From Rebecca billardiae RCC1528 (lineage: Eukaryota > Haptophyta), in assembly GCA_965240325.2 (NCBI GenBank), contig OZ251235.1:1240001-1304000 (forward strand): DNA of 64,000 nt. Reading direction: 5' to 3'. The notes beneath the pieces are model-generated. The model had not been told where the DNA came from. It searched no databases and saw nothing but the letters and a program-made list of their open reading frames with translations. Within the stretch, counting starts at the first letter, position 1, and each line of letters begins with the position of its first letter. Positions 41,702-50,337 of the stretch are shown here, one piece after another. Position numbers and translations under genes: made by a program.

Positions 41702-42601
41702 CGTGTGAGCAGCTGCCTGCCGCGCTAGGCGCGACATCGTGCTGCTCGTGCGTGTCGAGACTCGCGTACACCTCCGTGGCGATCGCGGCGCCGCCATCGT
41801 CGCCAGCTGACTAGTTTCGTCGTAACGCAACGAGCTTCGCGCACATTCATCGTTATTCCTGCCACATTTACTGCGCGCATCAGGACGAAACCCAACCCCG
41901 CGTCGTCGGATCCACCGTGCCACCAATAATTTGGTGAACGAGGCGCGGCACTGCGCCCACGCATGCGTGCGTGCTGCTCGGCCCGGATGATGCTTGCTGT
42001 GCGTGCCCATGCGACGGACCTGTGTGCCATGCACCGCGCTGGCATTGTTGCCACGTCCCACCGCACCGTCGCCGCTCGTGTTGCCACTGCTGGTGCTGCC
42101 TCTTCTGTCTCTGCCTCTTCTGTCTTCGTGCCACCACTCGACCCCTGCCATGCACGTGCGAGGCTGTTGCCCGTGTGAGAGAGGTGCTCGCCCGTGTGTT
42201 TGGGGCAGTTTCTGCTGTGCTTGCGAACCTGTTGGTCAGAACGCTCGTGTTGCCATTGCTCGTGCTGCCTCTTCTGTCTTCGTGTGCCGCTCGACCGCTG
42301 CCGAGCACGTGCGACGCTGTGGCTCGTGTGAGAGAGGTGCTCACCTGTGTGTTTGGGGCAGTCTCTGCTGTGCTTGCCAACCTTTTCTGCTGTGCTTGCC
42401 AACCTGCTGCTCAGAACAGATCCGACGATGACGATTGCCTGTGCCGCCGTGTTAGCAAACTCCCAGGCCAGCCCACGACTGGCAGGCCTTGGGTCGGCTC
42501 TTCCTCCGCTGCGGGCACATCTCTTTCTCCATGGATACCGGACTTTTTAAGTCCGGGCTCTATGGGGAGCTGAGCAATCTGCCGAGCGGAGCAAGAGCTG
42601 A
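41702..42601. other. Region with imperfect ~130-bp direct repeats, no supported gene
   Basis: GTGTGAGAGAGGTGCTCGCC and GTGTTTGGGGCAGT occur at about 42173-42215 and again near 42327-42365, with shared surroundings including GTGCTGCCTCTTCTGTCTTC. Minus-strand frames are Ser/Thr/His-rich and overlap, so coding is doubtful. CCGGACTTTTTAAGTCCGG (42538-42556) is a perfect short palindrome. Confidence 0.5.
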
Positions 42602-42609
42602 TATAAAAA
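42602..42609 (+). promoter_or_regulatory. TATA-box-like element
   Basis: TATAAAAA sits 71-78 bp before the ATG at 42680 in an otherwise GC-rich stretch, a reasonable distance for a transcription start near 42635. Confidence 0.45.
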
Positions 42610-42679
42610 ACAGCGTTCTCTCCTCGGCGACCCGCCGTTGTCTGTGAAAGTGAAAGGAACGGCGCCCGCCCGCGCGGCG

Positions 42680-43720
42680 ATGCCTGGCGACCGTGCCCAG
42701 GCCGCGGCCGGCCACAGTCTGCCGGATGACTCGTCCTCGCTCGGCGTGTGCGCGTTGACGCACGTGGCCTTGCGAGAGTCGCACCTGTGCCTCGTGCAGT
42801 TTGTATGCTCACCCTCGTTCTCTGCCCAGCCGTACGAGCAGCTGGTGCGCTCGCCGTGCCTGCGCCTCAACCCGCTCTATTGGGCGCTCTTCCTCGCAAC
42901 TTTTCCGTTCATGCTGCTCGGCATGGCGTTCCACACGCTCCTCGGCCAGGGTCCGCACCATGTCGACGAGCACTCGACACACGGCTATCGCATGCCTGAT
43001 GACCCTAGCCAGTATGTCGACCTGGACACCCAGGTGCGGCGAGTGCGCAGCCTGGAGAACGAAATACGCAGCCACTGGATCTACCTCACCAACGCCTTCT
43101 ATCTCATCCAGTTCGTCGGCGGGTGGGTCACCATCATCACCCGGCTCGCCAATCTGGACACCCGGCGCTGGGACTCGACGATGCTGCACGCGGTCGTGGA
43201 CGATGTCTGCATCGTCGCGCTGCTTGTGGCGAGCAACGTGCTGCTCCTGGACGCCGTGCATCGGCGACGGCTGTGGCTCACACGGTATTACATCATCCTC
43301 AACGCCACGTACGCCCTGACCGAGATTGTCGACTTCTGCTTTGGCGTGTACATCGCGGCGCGCGCAGACGAGGCGTCGCGGCACGCCGGCACGATCGCAT
43401 CCTACGGCTTCGACGTGGCCATGTTTGTGCTTGGTGCGGCGGTGTACGCGCGGCTATGGCTCGCGTACGAGGACAGCGGGCCGGGGGGCTTGGAGATGCG
43501 GCGCTCGGCAGATCCGGGTGCGGAGACGGAGAATCGGGCTGTCCAGACGCTGCGCGTCGTGCGCATGCCCTCGGGGCCGCGCGGCAAGTCGGAGCCCTGG
43601 CCGCTGTGGGCGGTGATTGCCACCTTCTCCACCTGCGTGTTCCTGTGGGTCGGCGAGTTCGTGTGGCTCGCGCTCGACCTGGGCTATGGCGACATCTTCG
43701 TCCACGAGACGCTCACATAG
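42680..43720 (+). CDS. Six-helix integral membrane protein of unknown family
   Basis: A 346-residue protein. 42680 is the first ATG; upstream in-frame starts are GTG only. Six hydrophobic helices can be read: LYWALFLATFPFMLLGMAF, IYLTNAFYLIQFVGGWVTII, VCIVALLVASNVLLLDAV, YIILNATYALTEIVDFCFGV, FDVAMFVLGAAVYARLWLAY and WAVIATFSTCVFLWVGEFVW. A His/Asp-rich loop (GQGPHHVDEHSTHGYRMPDD) follows helix 1. An Arg-rich loop with DAVHRRRLWLTR joins helices 3 and 4. No transporter, channel or enzyme signature is recognised. The N-terminal ~70 residues are hydrophilic, with no cleavable signal seen. A TATA-like element lies 71 bp upstream. Confidence 0.75.
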   Translation: MPGDRAQAAAGHSLPDDSSSLGVCALTHVALRESHLCLVQFVCSPSFSAQPYEQLVRSPCLRLNPLYWALFLATFPFMLLGMAFHTLLGQGPHHVDEHSTHGYRMPDDPSQYVDLDTQVRRVRSLENEIRSHWIYLTNAFYLIQFVGGWVTIITRLANLDTRRWDSTMLHAVVDDVCIVALLVASNVLLLDAVHRRRLWLTRYYIILNATYALTEIVDFCFGVYIAARADEASRHAGTIASYGFDVAMFVLGAAVYARLWLAYEDSGPGGLEMRRSADPGAETENRAVQTLRVVRMPSGPRGKSEPWPLWAVIATFSTCVFLWVGEFVWLALDLGYGDIFVHETLT

Positions 43721-43992
43721 CGCAGCGCTTGCGGCACGATCCGGCCGCAATCGATCGATACCGATCCGCCCCCATTGCCTGATGACTTGGGACCAGCATC
43801 AGGCAGCTCCGGAACGGCTCGGCTGAGGACGACCGGTCTTCTACTTTCTAGGAGCGGTGCGCGAGCCCGCGCCGCCGCGCCGCGCCGACAGTGTCGGGCA
43901 TATATCAGTATTATTACACGGAGCGCGGGCTCCACGCTGCGCGCTCGGACCCCTGCACCGCGGCGGGCCAAAGTGTGAATTATAGTGCTCCG
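43721..43992. other. Convergent intergenic region
   Basis: The 272 bp between the stop codons of the membrane-protein gene (plus) and the SGNH gene (minus). It should hold both 3' ends. No repeat was seen. Confidence 0.6.
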
Positions 43993-45024
43993 TCAATGAT
44001 GATGATGTCGACTCGTCCTGCGCTCGACGGCGTCCAGGACCGGCTCGAGTAGCGCGAGCAGCCGGCGCGCCCCGTGCCCGTTGAGATGGATGTGGTCGTG
44101 CGAGAAGAGCGCCGTCGGCGTGGGCGTGCCAAGGTGGTCCTGCGTCACGCCGGGCACGAATCGCGTCGCGGCCGCGCAGAGCTGCTGGCGGAGCAACTGA
44201 GAGCACGTCGTGTTGAACATCGGCTCAGCTTCGCCCGCGCCAGCTGCGCGCCGCCGCCGCTCGAGCCTGATGTCACGCCCAAGCGTGCGGTGCAGGTCGA
44301 CGAGGCGCGCGCGAGCGCGGCGCGCCACGCGACGAGCACGCGCTGCCATGCGCTGAACCGCGCCGTTCGGATGGCGCGCGAGCTGCCCGCCGAAGCAGTG
44401 CTCCACAGGTGGTGGTCCGCGTGCGCTCTGCCCATTGCTCAGTGGCGGCGGTGTCACCACAACGACTTTCTTGGCACCGTGCTGCTTGCGAAGCACGCGG
44501 AGGAGTTCGGCGAGGTTGCGTGCGTACGACGAGGGCGATGGGCGATCCGCGGCGGACAGTTCGCGCGGGAGCTTCCGCATGTCCTGGTACATCTTCACCC
44601 AGCCATCCGAGAGTGTGCCCAGCGCATCGTTCGTGCCGACAAGCACGACCGCGAGCGCGGGCGCACGCGGCAGCTGGAGTGCGCGAACATCGGCGAGTGC
44701 GTTGCGCGCGTGGTGCCCATTCCGGCCGAGGTTGACGAAGCGCAGCCCTGGGCGCGCAATCTGAGCGTCGTGCACCCAATCATAGCTGTACATCCCCATC
44801 GTGAGCGAGTCGCCCACCGCCAGCACGAGTGGCCGGCTCTCATCACGCGCGAGCGTGCGCTCGGAGTTGCGAGGGGCTGAGCGGTCACCTTCGAAAGCGA
44901 GGGTCGCCATGCACGCCAAGAGAGCGCCCATCACGACGAGGCATGCGGAGCATGCCGGGTGGGGCTGTCGCTCAGGCCGGGGCTCCACGAACACACGCAT
45001 GCAGTGCGGCACGTGCCCGTCCAT
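43993..45024 (-). CDS. SGNH/GDSL-type hydrolase with N-terminal signal anchor
   Basis: A 343-residue protein from the ATG at 45024; another ATG at 45000 is equally possible. The open frame extends to 45333 but would then overlap the divergent gene. Residues ~25-45 (CSACLVVMGALLACMATLAF) form a signal anchor or signal peptide. Block I is LAVGDSLTMG with the nucleophile Ser near 73. Block II is NLGRNGHH. Block III is VLVGTNDALG (the G-x-N-D motif). Block V is FSHDHIHLNGHG, which supplies the catalytic Asp and His. The enzyme is therefore expected to be active as an esterase, lipase or carbohydrate deacetylase in the secretory pathway or at the surface. The Arg-rich segment near 240-270 is unusual. 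It is divergent from the small gene starting at 45104. Confidence 0.8.
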   Translation of the reverse strand: MDGHVPHCMRVFVEPRPERQPHPACSACLVVMGALLACMATLAFEGDRSAPRNSERTLARDESRPLVLAVGDSLTMGMYSYDWVHDAQIARPGLRFVNLGRNGHHARNALADVRALQLPRAPALAVVLVGTNDALGTLSDGWVKMYQDMRKLPRELSAADRPSPSSYARNLAELLRVLRKQHGAKKVVVVTPPPLSNGQSARGPPPVEHCFGGQLARHPNGAVQRMAARARRVARRARARLVDLHRTLGRDIRLERRRRAAGAGEAEPMFNTTCSQLLRQQLCAAATRFVPGVTQDHLGTPTPTALFSHDHIHLNGHGARRLLALLEPVLDAVERRTSRHHHH

Positions 45025-45103
45025 GCTGGCGGCAAGCCGGCCGACGCGCGCTTCGCGCTCGCTCGGGTTCGTCGGCACTTCGGCACTCGGCAGCGTCGCA
45101 GAA
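45025..45103. promoter_or_regulatory. Short divergent intergenic region, probable bidirectional promoter
   Basis: Only 79 bp separate the ATGs of the SGNH gene (minus) and the three-exon gene (plus), or 103 bp with the 45000 start. Both promoters must overlap here or extend into coding sequence. No TATA box is visible. Confidence 0.5.
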
Positions 45104-46002
45104 ATGATGATGCCCGCCATGCTGATGCGGGTGTCGCGTCGATGGTGCTCATCCGGCACTCCGGCACTGGCGGAGGAGCTGGCGCGTAAGATCGCGCAGC
45201 AAGTGCGCCTGAACGCAGAGGTCTCGCCGAACGTCGAATGGTTCGCCAAACACCCCGACGGGCCAGCGCCGCTCGCCTCGTACATGCTTTCGCGCATGCT
45301 GATCCGCTCGCAGTACGCCGGCGTGGCGCTCAACGCTCAGCGCCCTCCTTCAGAGCTGAGCGGAGTGGAGGCGGTGGACGAGCGGCTCGTACGAGCCATC
45401 AGCCTCCTCGAGCAGCACGGCGAGGCCTTGGAGCCGCCGGCCGCGCACGATCTCAGCCCGGAGACCAAAATGGAACGTCGTGCGCTCGCAGACTTGCTCG
45501 TGCAGGCGATAGCGAGCGGCCGTTCGGCGGAGGAGCTGGACAGCCTGGTGGCTGAGTGGCGGTGCGCGCGCGTGCTCGCCTGTCGCGTCGCCGTGCGCGA
45601 CCCCGCGTGAACACATCCTGGCCTCACGCCGTCGCACGCGCCCACCCGCGCGTGCACTCGGCGCACAGAGCCACATCGGACGAGGCTGTGTCCCGGCTCG
45701 CCTCTGTCATGTCCGAGCTCACGGTGCGTCAGCCTGCGGCTACACACGCGGCTGCGTGCGCGCCCATCGCGCATCATGCGCGCCCGTCGAGCTCTGTGCG
45801 TCCCCGCGCCGCTCACCCATCGCCTGCCCGCTTGCTGGCCAATCACGTGCGCTGCATTGTGCCCGCGCCGCAGGAGCTGCGCGCGCACCTGCAGGCGGCA
45901 GTGGCTGTTGATGTGTTGGAGCGCAAGCTCCAACAAGGGGAGGCCGAGCCCGTGGCGCAGGCAGCGAAGGTATCGGACGAAGACGAAAAGACACCAGCCT
46001 GA
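45104..46002 (+). CDS. Conserved-looking small protein of unknown function, three exons
   Basis: Exons 45104-45561, 45669-45723 and 45874-46002 give 213 residues. Introns are 107 bp (GTGCGC...GCACAG) and 150 bp (GTGCGT...CCGCAG). Both joins keep frame and give continuous helical sequence: LVAEWR|ATSDEAVSRLASVMSELT|ELRAHLQAAVAVDVLERKL. Unspliced, each frame stops early. The start MMMPAMLMRVSRRWCSSGTP looks like a mitochondrial presequence. The body has AEELARKIAQQVRLNAEVSP, a middle helix region and a hydrophilic acidic C-terminus (VSDEDEKTPA). No domain is recognised. It shares a very short divergent promoter with the SGNH hydrolase. Confidence 0.7.
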
Positions 46003-47262
46003 TGAGCACTCCGAGGAGCATCGTGAATGGCCAACGGCGAGGTCTCCCTGCACCGCATGGGACCAGGGCGTGAGACGACGTGACCGCCCATGCCGTTCCG
46101 ACTTCCCCCTTTAATTATTTCGGGTTATTAATTGGCTATCTCCGGCTGCCCCGGGAACAGCCAACGGGTATGGGCGAAGAGCATTCATCAGCAGCAGCCA
46201 GGCAGGGACTCCGGGGAGGCCCTTAGCAGCTGGCGCACTCTGCAATATGAATGGCTGAATATATCTGAATAATGATACATCAATGCGCTCGCCCTGCGCG
46301 GCCATTTCACTTTCATCAGCCATTATTATAATTGCTGCTGATGATGATGCTGGCATTGACATACGACTAATTATAGCATCAGAGTGTATTGTGTAACGTA
46401 ACCGCCGGCGTCAGCGCCGCCCGCTCACCTCTGGACTCCTCAGGCTGCTCACAGTCACTGTCAGTCAATAATCAAGAGTCCTTGATAATTAATGAAGCCG
46501 CTAGAGTGCGGCGCTACTGTAGTCGCGCGCGCGCGCGCGCCACCGGCGTGTAGCACGTGTCCCGCTCGGCGCTCACTCCCGGACCGACGGACGAAAGTAA
46601 ATACTGCTAAATGTCGAAATAAGAGGAAAGGACAACTGCTACTGCTGTACTCACCCATTGGGCGGCAAAAACGCAGCGTCGGATCAGGCTCAGGACATCT
46701 GGCTCGGCTGCACGGCCGCTTCCAGGCTGTAATAGCTTAGTAGTTTGAGTTTCGCCCCGGATGGATCCGGAATTGCCGCATCAGCATGGCCTGGGCGTAC
46801 CGCACTGACTGAGTCTGGTAAGTGCGCGCCTATGACCTATCCCAATCGGCACGGTGCTCGCGCGCATCACGGCTGTCCTGCGCGGCGGTCAGCTCATCCG
46901 CGGCACTCTCGGACCCGGCGCACTCGTGACTCGGGCACTGCCCACTCACACTAGCGGAACCGTGATGAGCGCAGTAGTGAGACTGAGTAAGCTGCTAGTG
47001 CAATAATAACTGAAATTTATATACGTCGAAGTGTCACATATAGATCTGCGCTCTGTGAGTGCTCATCTGCGGGATTCACGACGCTACGACGCCGTGCCCG
47101 TAGTCGTGAATTCCGCAGATGAGCACTCATCATCCGGGGTGACGACGCGCAGCTATGACTGCCAGCCGGGACCGTAAGAAGCGCTCAAGCTGTCCCACAG
47201 CGGACGACTAGGGCACGCGACGCGATGAACGAAGCCTGCGGGCCGTTAGCTTCGGCAGTCGG
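46003..47262. other. Intergenic region without supported gene
   Basis: AT-richer around 46090-46500 and 46960-47040, with GCGCGC runs near 46515-46540. A strong hairpin is at 47057-47132. No gene or RNA is recognised. Confidence 0.5.
47057..47132. repeat. Hairpin with ~27-bp arms
   Basis: GTGAGTGCTCATCTGCGGGA followed by TTCACGAC (from 47057) pairs with GTCGTGAATTCCGCAGATGA followed by GCACTCAT (to about 47130). The loop is about 20 bp and there is one bulge or mismatch. Confidence 0.92.
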
Positions 47263-48075
47263 CTACGGCAGCCCCTGCGGATGACCGACCTCGCAGATGA
47301 ACTCTGGCGGGTCGTCGTCCTCGTCGTCGCCGCCGCCAAGTCCCATGCGCTTGAGCAGCGTGAAGCGGCCGGCGAGACTCTCTCGCGGATTGCCATCCGC
47401 ACCGATGCCATCGCCCACCTCGCCAGTCGTCGGGTCTGGTGACGAGACGTGCTCCACGTCGCCGTACACGCCGAGCTGCGCAAACGCGTTGCTCCCCGCG
47501 CCCAGCCCGCTGATGGCATCTGCGTCGGGTGCCAGCGCGCTGCCGAGCCCTTCCGCCCGGTCGGAGACGAGCACCACGCCCCAGTACTCGAGCGCCTCCT
47601 TGGCCGTCTTCGACCGAAGCGACATCACCACCTCTAGCCTGCCGTCGGGCCCGTCAGGCTGCTCGAAGCGCCACGTGCCAGTGGCAAAGGTGCTCGTCGT
47701 GCTGCGGATCACCTGCCCGCCCGCGTTGAGTATGAGCGAGGGCGGAGGGGGCGAGGCCGAAAGCCCACGAGACGGAGGCACCGCGGTGGCGACGCGCTCG
47801 GTTTGCTCGATCAGGGCGAGACGATCGTACACCGACCACACGCCGACGAGCTCATCTGGCGACAGCCCAGGCGCTGGCGGGCGTGGGCGCGGCGCGCCGC
47901 CGCCGCTATCTGGCGGGAAGAGGGGAAGGGACGACATCCACGCTCGGCTCCGCTGGGTGTTTGCCGACACGTGTGCGCACGCGCGCACGTGCGCCCAAGC
48001 GCGGGCGGGCACGGTGCTGAGCCCTGGGAGGGCAAGCAACAGCAGCCAGCGCGCGCCACGTCGTCGCAACGCCAT
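47263..48075 (-). CDS. Probable plastid-targeted protein of unknown function
   Basis: A 270-residue protein from the ATG at 48075. Residues 1-27 form a strong signal peptide (ARWLLLLALPGLSTVPARAW). They are followed by a Ser/Arg-rich stretch (ANTQRSRAWMSSLPLFPP) of transit-peptide type. This two-part leader is what proteins imported into complex plastids carry. The mature part starts with a Pro-rich linker, then LSPDELVGVWSVYDRLALIE and ILNAGGQVIRSTTSTFATGT followed by WRFE, which recalls the beta-barrel opening of lipocalin or plastid-lipid-associated proteins. The C-terminus is acidic (GGGDDEDDDPPEFICEVGHP). I cannot assign a function. It is divergent from the B56-kinase gene, with 339 bp between start codons. 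Confidence 0.65.
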   Translation of the reverse strand: MALRRRGARWLLLLALPGLSTVPARAWAHVRACAHVSANTQRSRAWMSSLPLFPPDSGGGAPRPRPPAPGLSPDELVGVWSVYDRLALIEQTERVATAVPPSRGLSASPPPPSLILNAGGQVIRSTTSTFATGTWRFEQPDGPDGRLEVVMSLRSKTAKEALEYWGVVLVSDRAEGLGSALAPDADAISGLGAGSNAFAQLGVYGDVEHVSSPDPTTGEVGDGIGADGNPRESLAGRFTLLKRMGLGGGDDEDDDPPEFICEVGHPQGLP

Positions 48076-48414
48076 CGCGGGGGCGGTGCTCGCAATTTGT
48101 GTGAGCGATTTCGTCATTCTTTTTTCCCCGCATCGCAATCGACCAATCGTGTTTTACGCCGCCGCGATAAAGGATATGATACATATGGCGGTAACGTCGC
48201 TCATATTTTGGTTGATGAAGTACCACGTTGAACGTACACACGGAACCGTGGAGGGGAGCAGCTCGACTCTGATTGGTTCTGCTGCGGTGGGGATGATGAG
48301 CAATATTCCACGGTGCCCTCCCGCGCTTGCGCGGTGGCGGTGACTGTGGTCGGGCGACTGGCCGCGCCGCGCCCATCACGCGAACGGCGGGTGCAGAGCA
48401 CGGCGGCCGGTCGG
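48076..48414. promoter_or_regulatory. Divergent intergenic region
   Basis: The 339 bp between two divergent start codons. The part near 48110-48310 is AT-richer, with ATAAAGGATATGATACATAT and GCTCATATTTTGG. It probably holds both promoters. No motif is assigned firmly. Confidence 0.4.
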
Positions 48415-50303
48415 ATGGTGACGGAGGATGCGCTCGAGCACATCGACGAGTGGCTCGATGAGCTCTGCCGCCACTCGCCGGCCTCGCCCTCGCCCGCCAT
48501 CGCCGAGCGTCTCGAGGCGATGGTCGGGCTCGTGTCGACGCTCCAGATCCGCGACATCGATCTGACGCCGCGCTTCCACGAGCTGCTCGTGCGCTCGCTC
48601 GTGCGCGCGTGGGCGGCGGGCTTTGAGCCGCACGTGCTACGCCTCACCTACCTTTTCTTCACGGGCATGCTCCACGTGCCCGAGCTCGACGCTGAGCGCG
48701 TGATCGATGCAATCGGCCACGAGTTCATCTCGACCCTTTTCGAGCGGCTCATGTCGGAGCGGCTCGGCGGCAAGCTGCCGCGCGGCTTCGGCGCCGAGGG
48801 CGGCGGCGCAGCCGCCGGGCGCGCCGCCACGTGCGCCGTCCACTCCGCGCCCGGCGCCATGCCCGTCGGCGGCGTCGCGGGCGCGGCGGCCGCCGCGGGC
48901 GTGTCGGCAGCCAGCGCACACATCGACCCCCCGGATGAGATCGCGTGGCTGCGGACGGTGCTGCACTGGGTGTACGCGAAGGCGGTGGCGCTCCGCCCGA
49001 CGCTCCGCGCGCGCATCGGCCTGGCGCTCGTGCGCGCGGCGAGCGCCTCCCACCCGCCGCCGGGCACGCTCGCCCTGCTCGAAGTGCTCAGGCCTATCAT
49101 CTCGGGCTTTGGCGTGCCCGCGCGCCCGCACGGCGCGCTGCTGCTCGAGTCGCTGCTGCCGCTGCACCGGCCGGCGGGCAAGGTGGACGGGATGGGCCCG
49201 GTGCTCGGCGCGTACCACAAGCAGCTCGTCGCGTGCGAGCTGCCGCTCCTCCGCGCGCAGCCCGAGCTGCTCGAACCGTTTCTGGTCGGTTTGCTCTCTT
49301 TGTGGCCGCACGAGCGCGAGGGTAACAGCGCCAAGGAGGTGCTGCTGCTGCACGAGGTGGAGGCGCTGGTGGAGGGCGTGCGCCCGTCCGGGAGGCTCGC
49401 GCGCGCGTGCGCCGCCGCGCTCACGCCCGTCCTCCTCGCCTCGCTCCAGTCCGAGAACTCGCGCGTCGCCGAGCGCTCGCTCCTGCTCTTCCAAAGCGAA
49501 CCCTTTCTCGGCATGGTCGACGCGGCGGCGTCGTCGCTCTGCTTCCCGCTCGTGCACGCGCTGCTGCGCAACGGCCGGCCGCACTGGAACCCGACGGTGA
49601 ACCGGATGACGTACGCCGTGCTGCAGGCGCTGCGCGAGCGCGACGAGGGCCTCTTCCGCCAGGCCGCCGCGCAGGCGTGGGGGCACGTCAACCAGGGCAT
49701 CTCGAGCGCGGCGGCGGGTGCGGCCGTGGCGCGCTCGCAGTCGGTGGGGACGGACCTGGCCGCGGCGGCGGAGGCGGCGGACGCCGTGGCGGGCGTGCTG
49801 CCGAGCAGCACGCCGCAGGAGCCGCGCCGCGCGCCGCCCAGGTCGAACGGCCCCCGCCTCGCGCGCCTCTCCGGCTCGTCGGCCGCCGCGCCGCAGCTCC
49901 GGCGACCATCCCCGCTGTCGCCGCGCTCTGCGCCGCGGTCCGCCCAACGGCGCAGCTTCTCCGCCGAAGCGGCGGACGCGCTGGTGCTGCTGGGGGAGCA
50001 GGGCACGGCGGAGCCCGCTGCGGGGGCTGCGGCCGCGACGAGCGAGCCCGCCGCGCCCCCGCCCGCGACGACGGCGCAGACGATGCGGCCGCCGCTCGCG
50101 CCCGCGCCCTCGCCGCTTCACCCGCCCGAGCGGTCGCTGATTGAGCCCTCGGCGGAGCCGCCGCAGGCGCAGCAGGAGCAGCAGAAGAAGCCGCCCAAGG
50201 TGATGACGGTCGCACCGTGGTCGAGCGCCGGCCGCGCCCCGCCCCGCCCGCCGCCCGTCCCGATGAAGCCGATCGCGAGTGACGAGGCGGAGGGGGCGCA
50301 GCA

Positions 50304-50337
<34 letters not shown>

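Noticed and set aside
41725-42402. 225-codon Ser/Thr/His-rich minus-strand frame
   Set aside because: It is made mostly from imperfect direct repeats, an overlapping frame is equally open, and no domain is recognised.
45025-45333. Extended N-terminus of the SGNH hydrolase up to 45333
   Set aside because: It would overlap the divergent three-exon gene and adds no recognised domain. The start near 45024 or 45000 places a signal anchor at the N-terminus.
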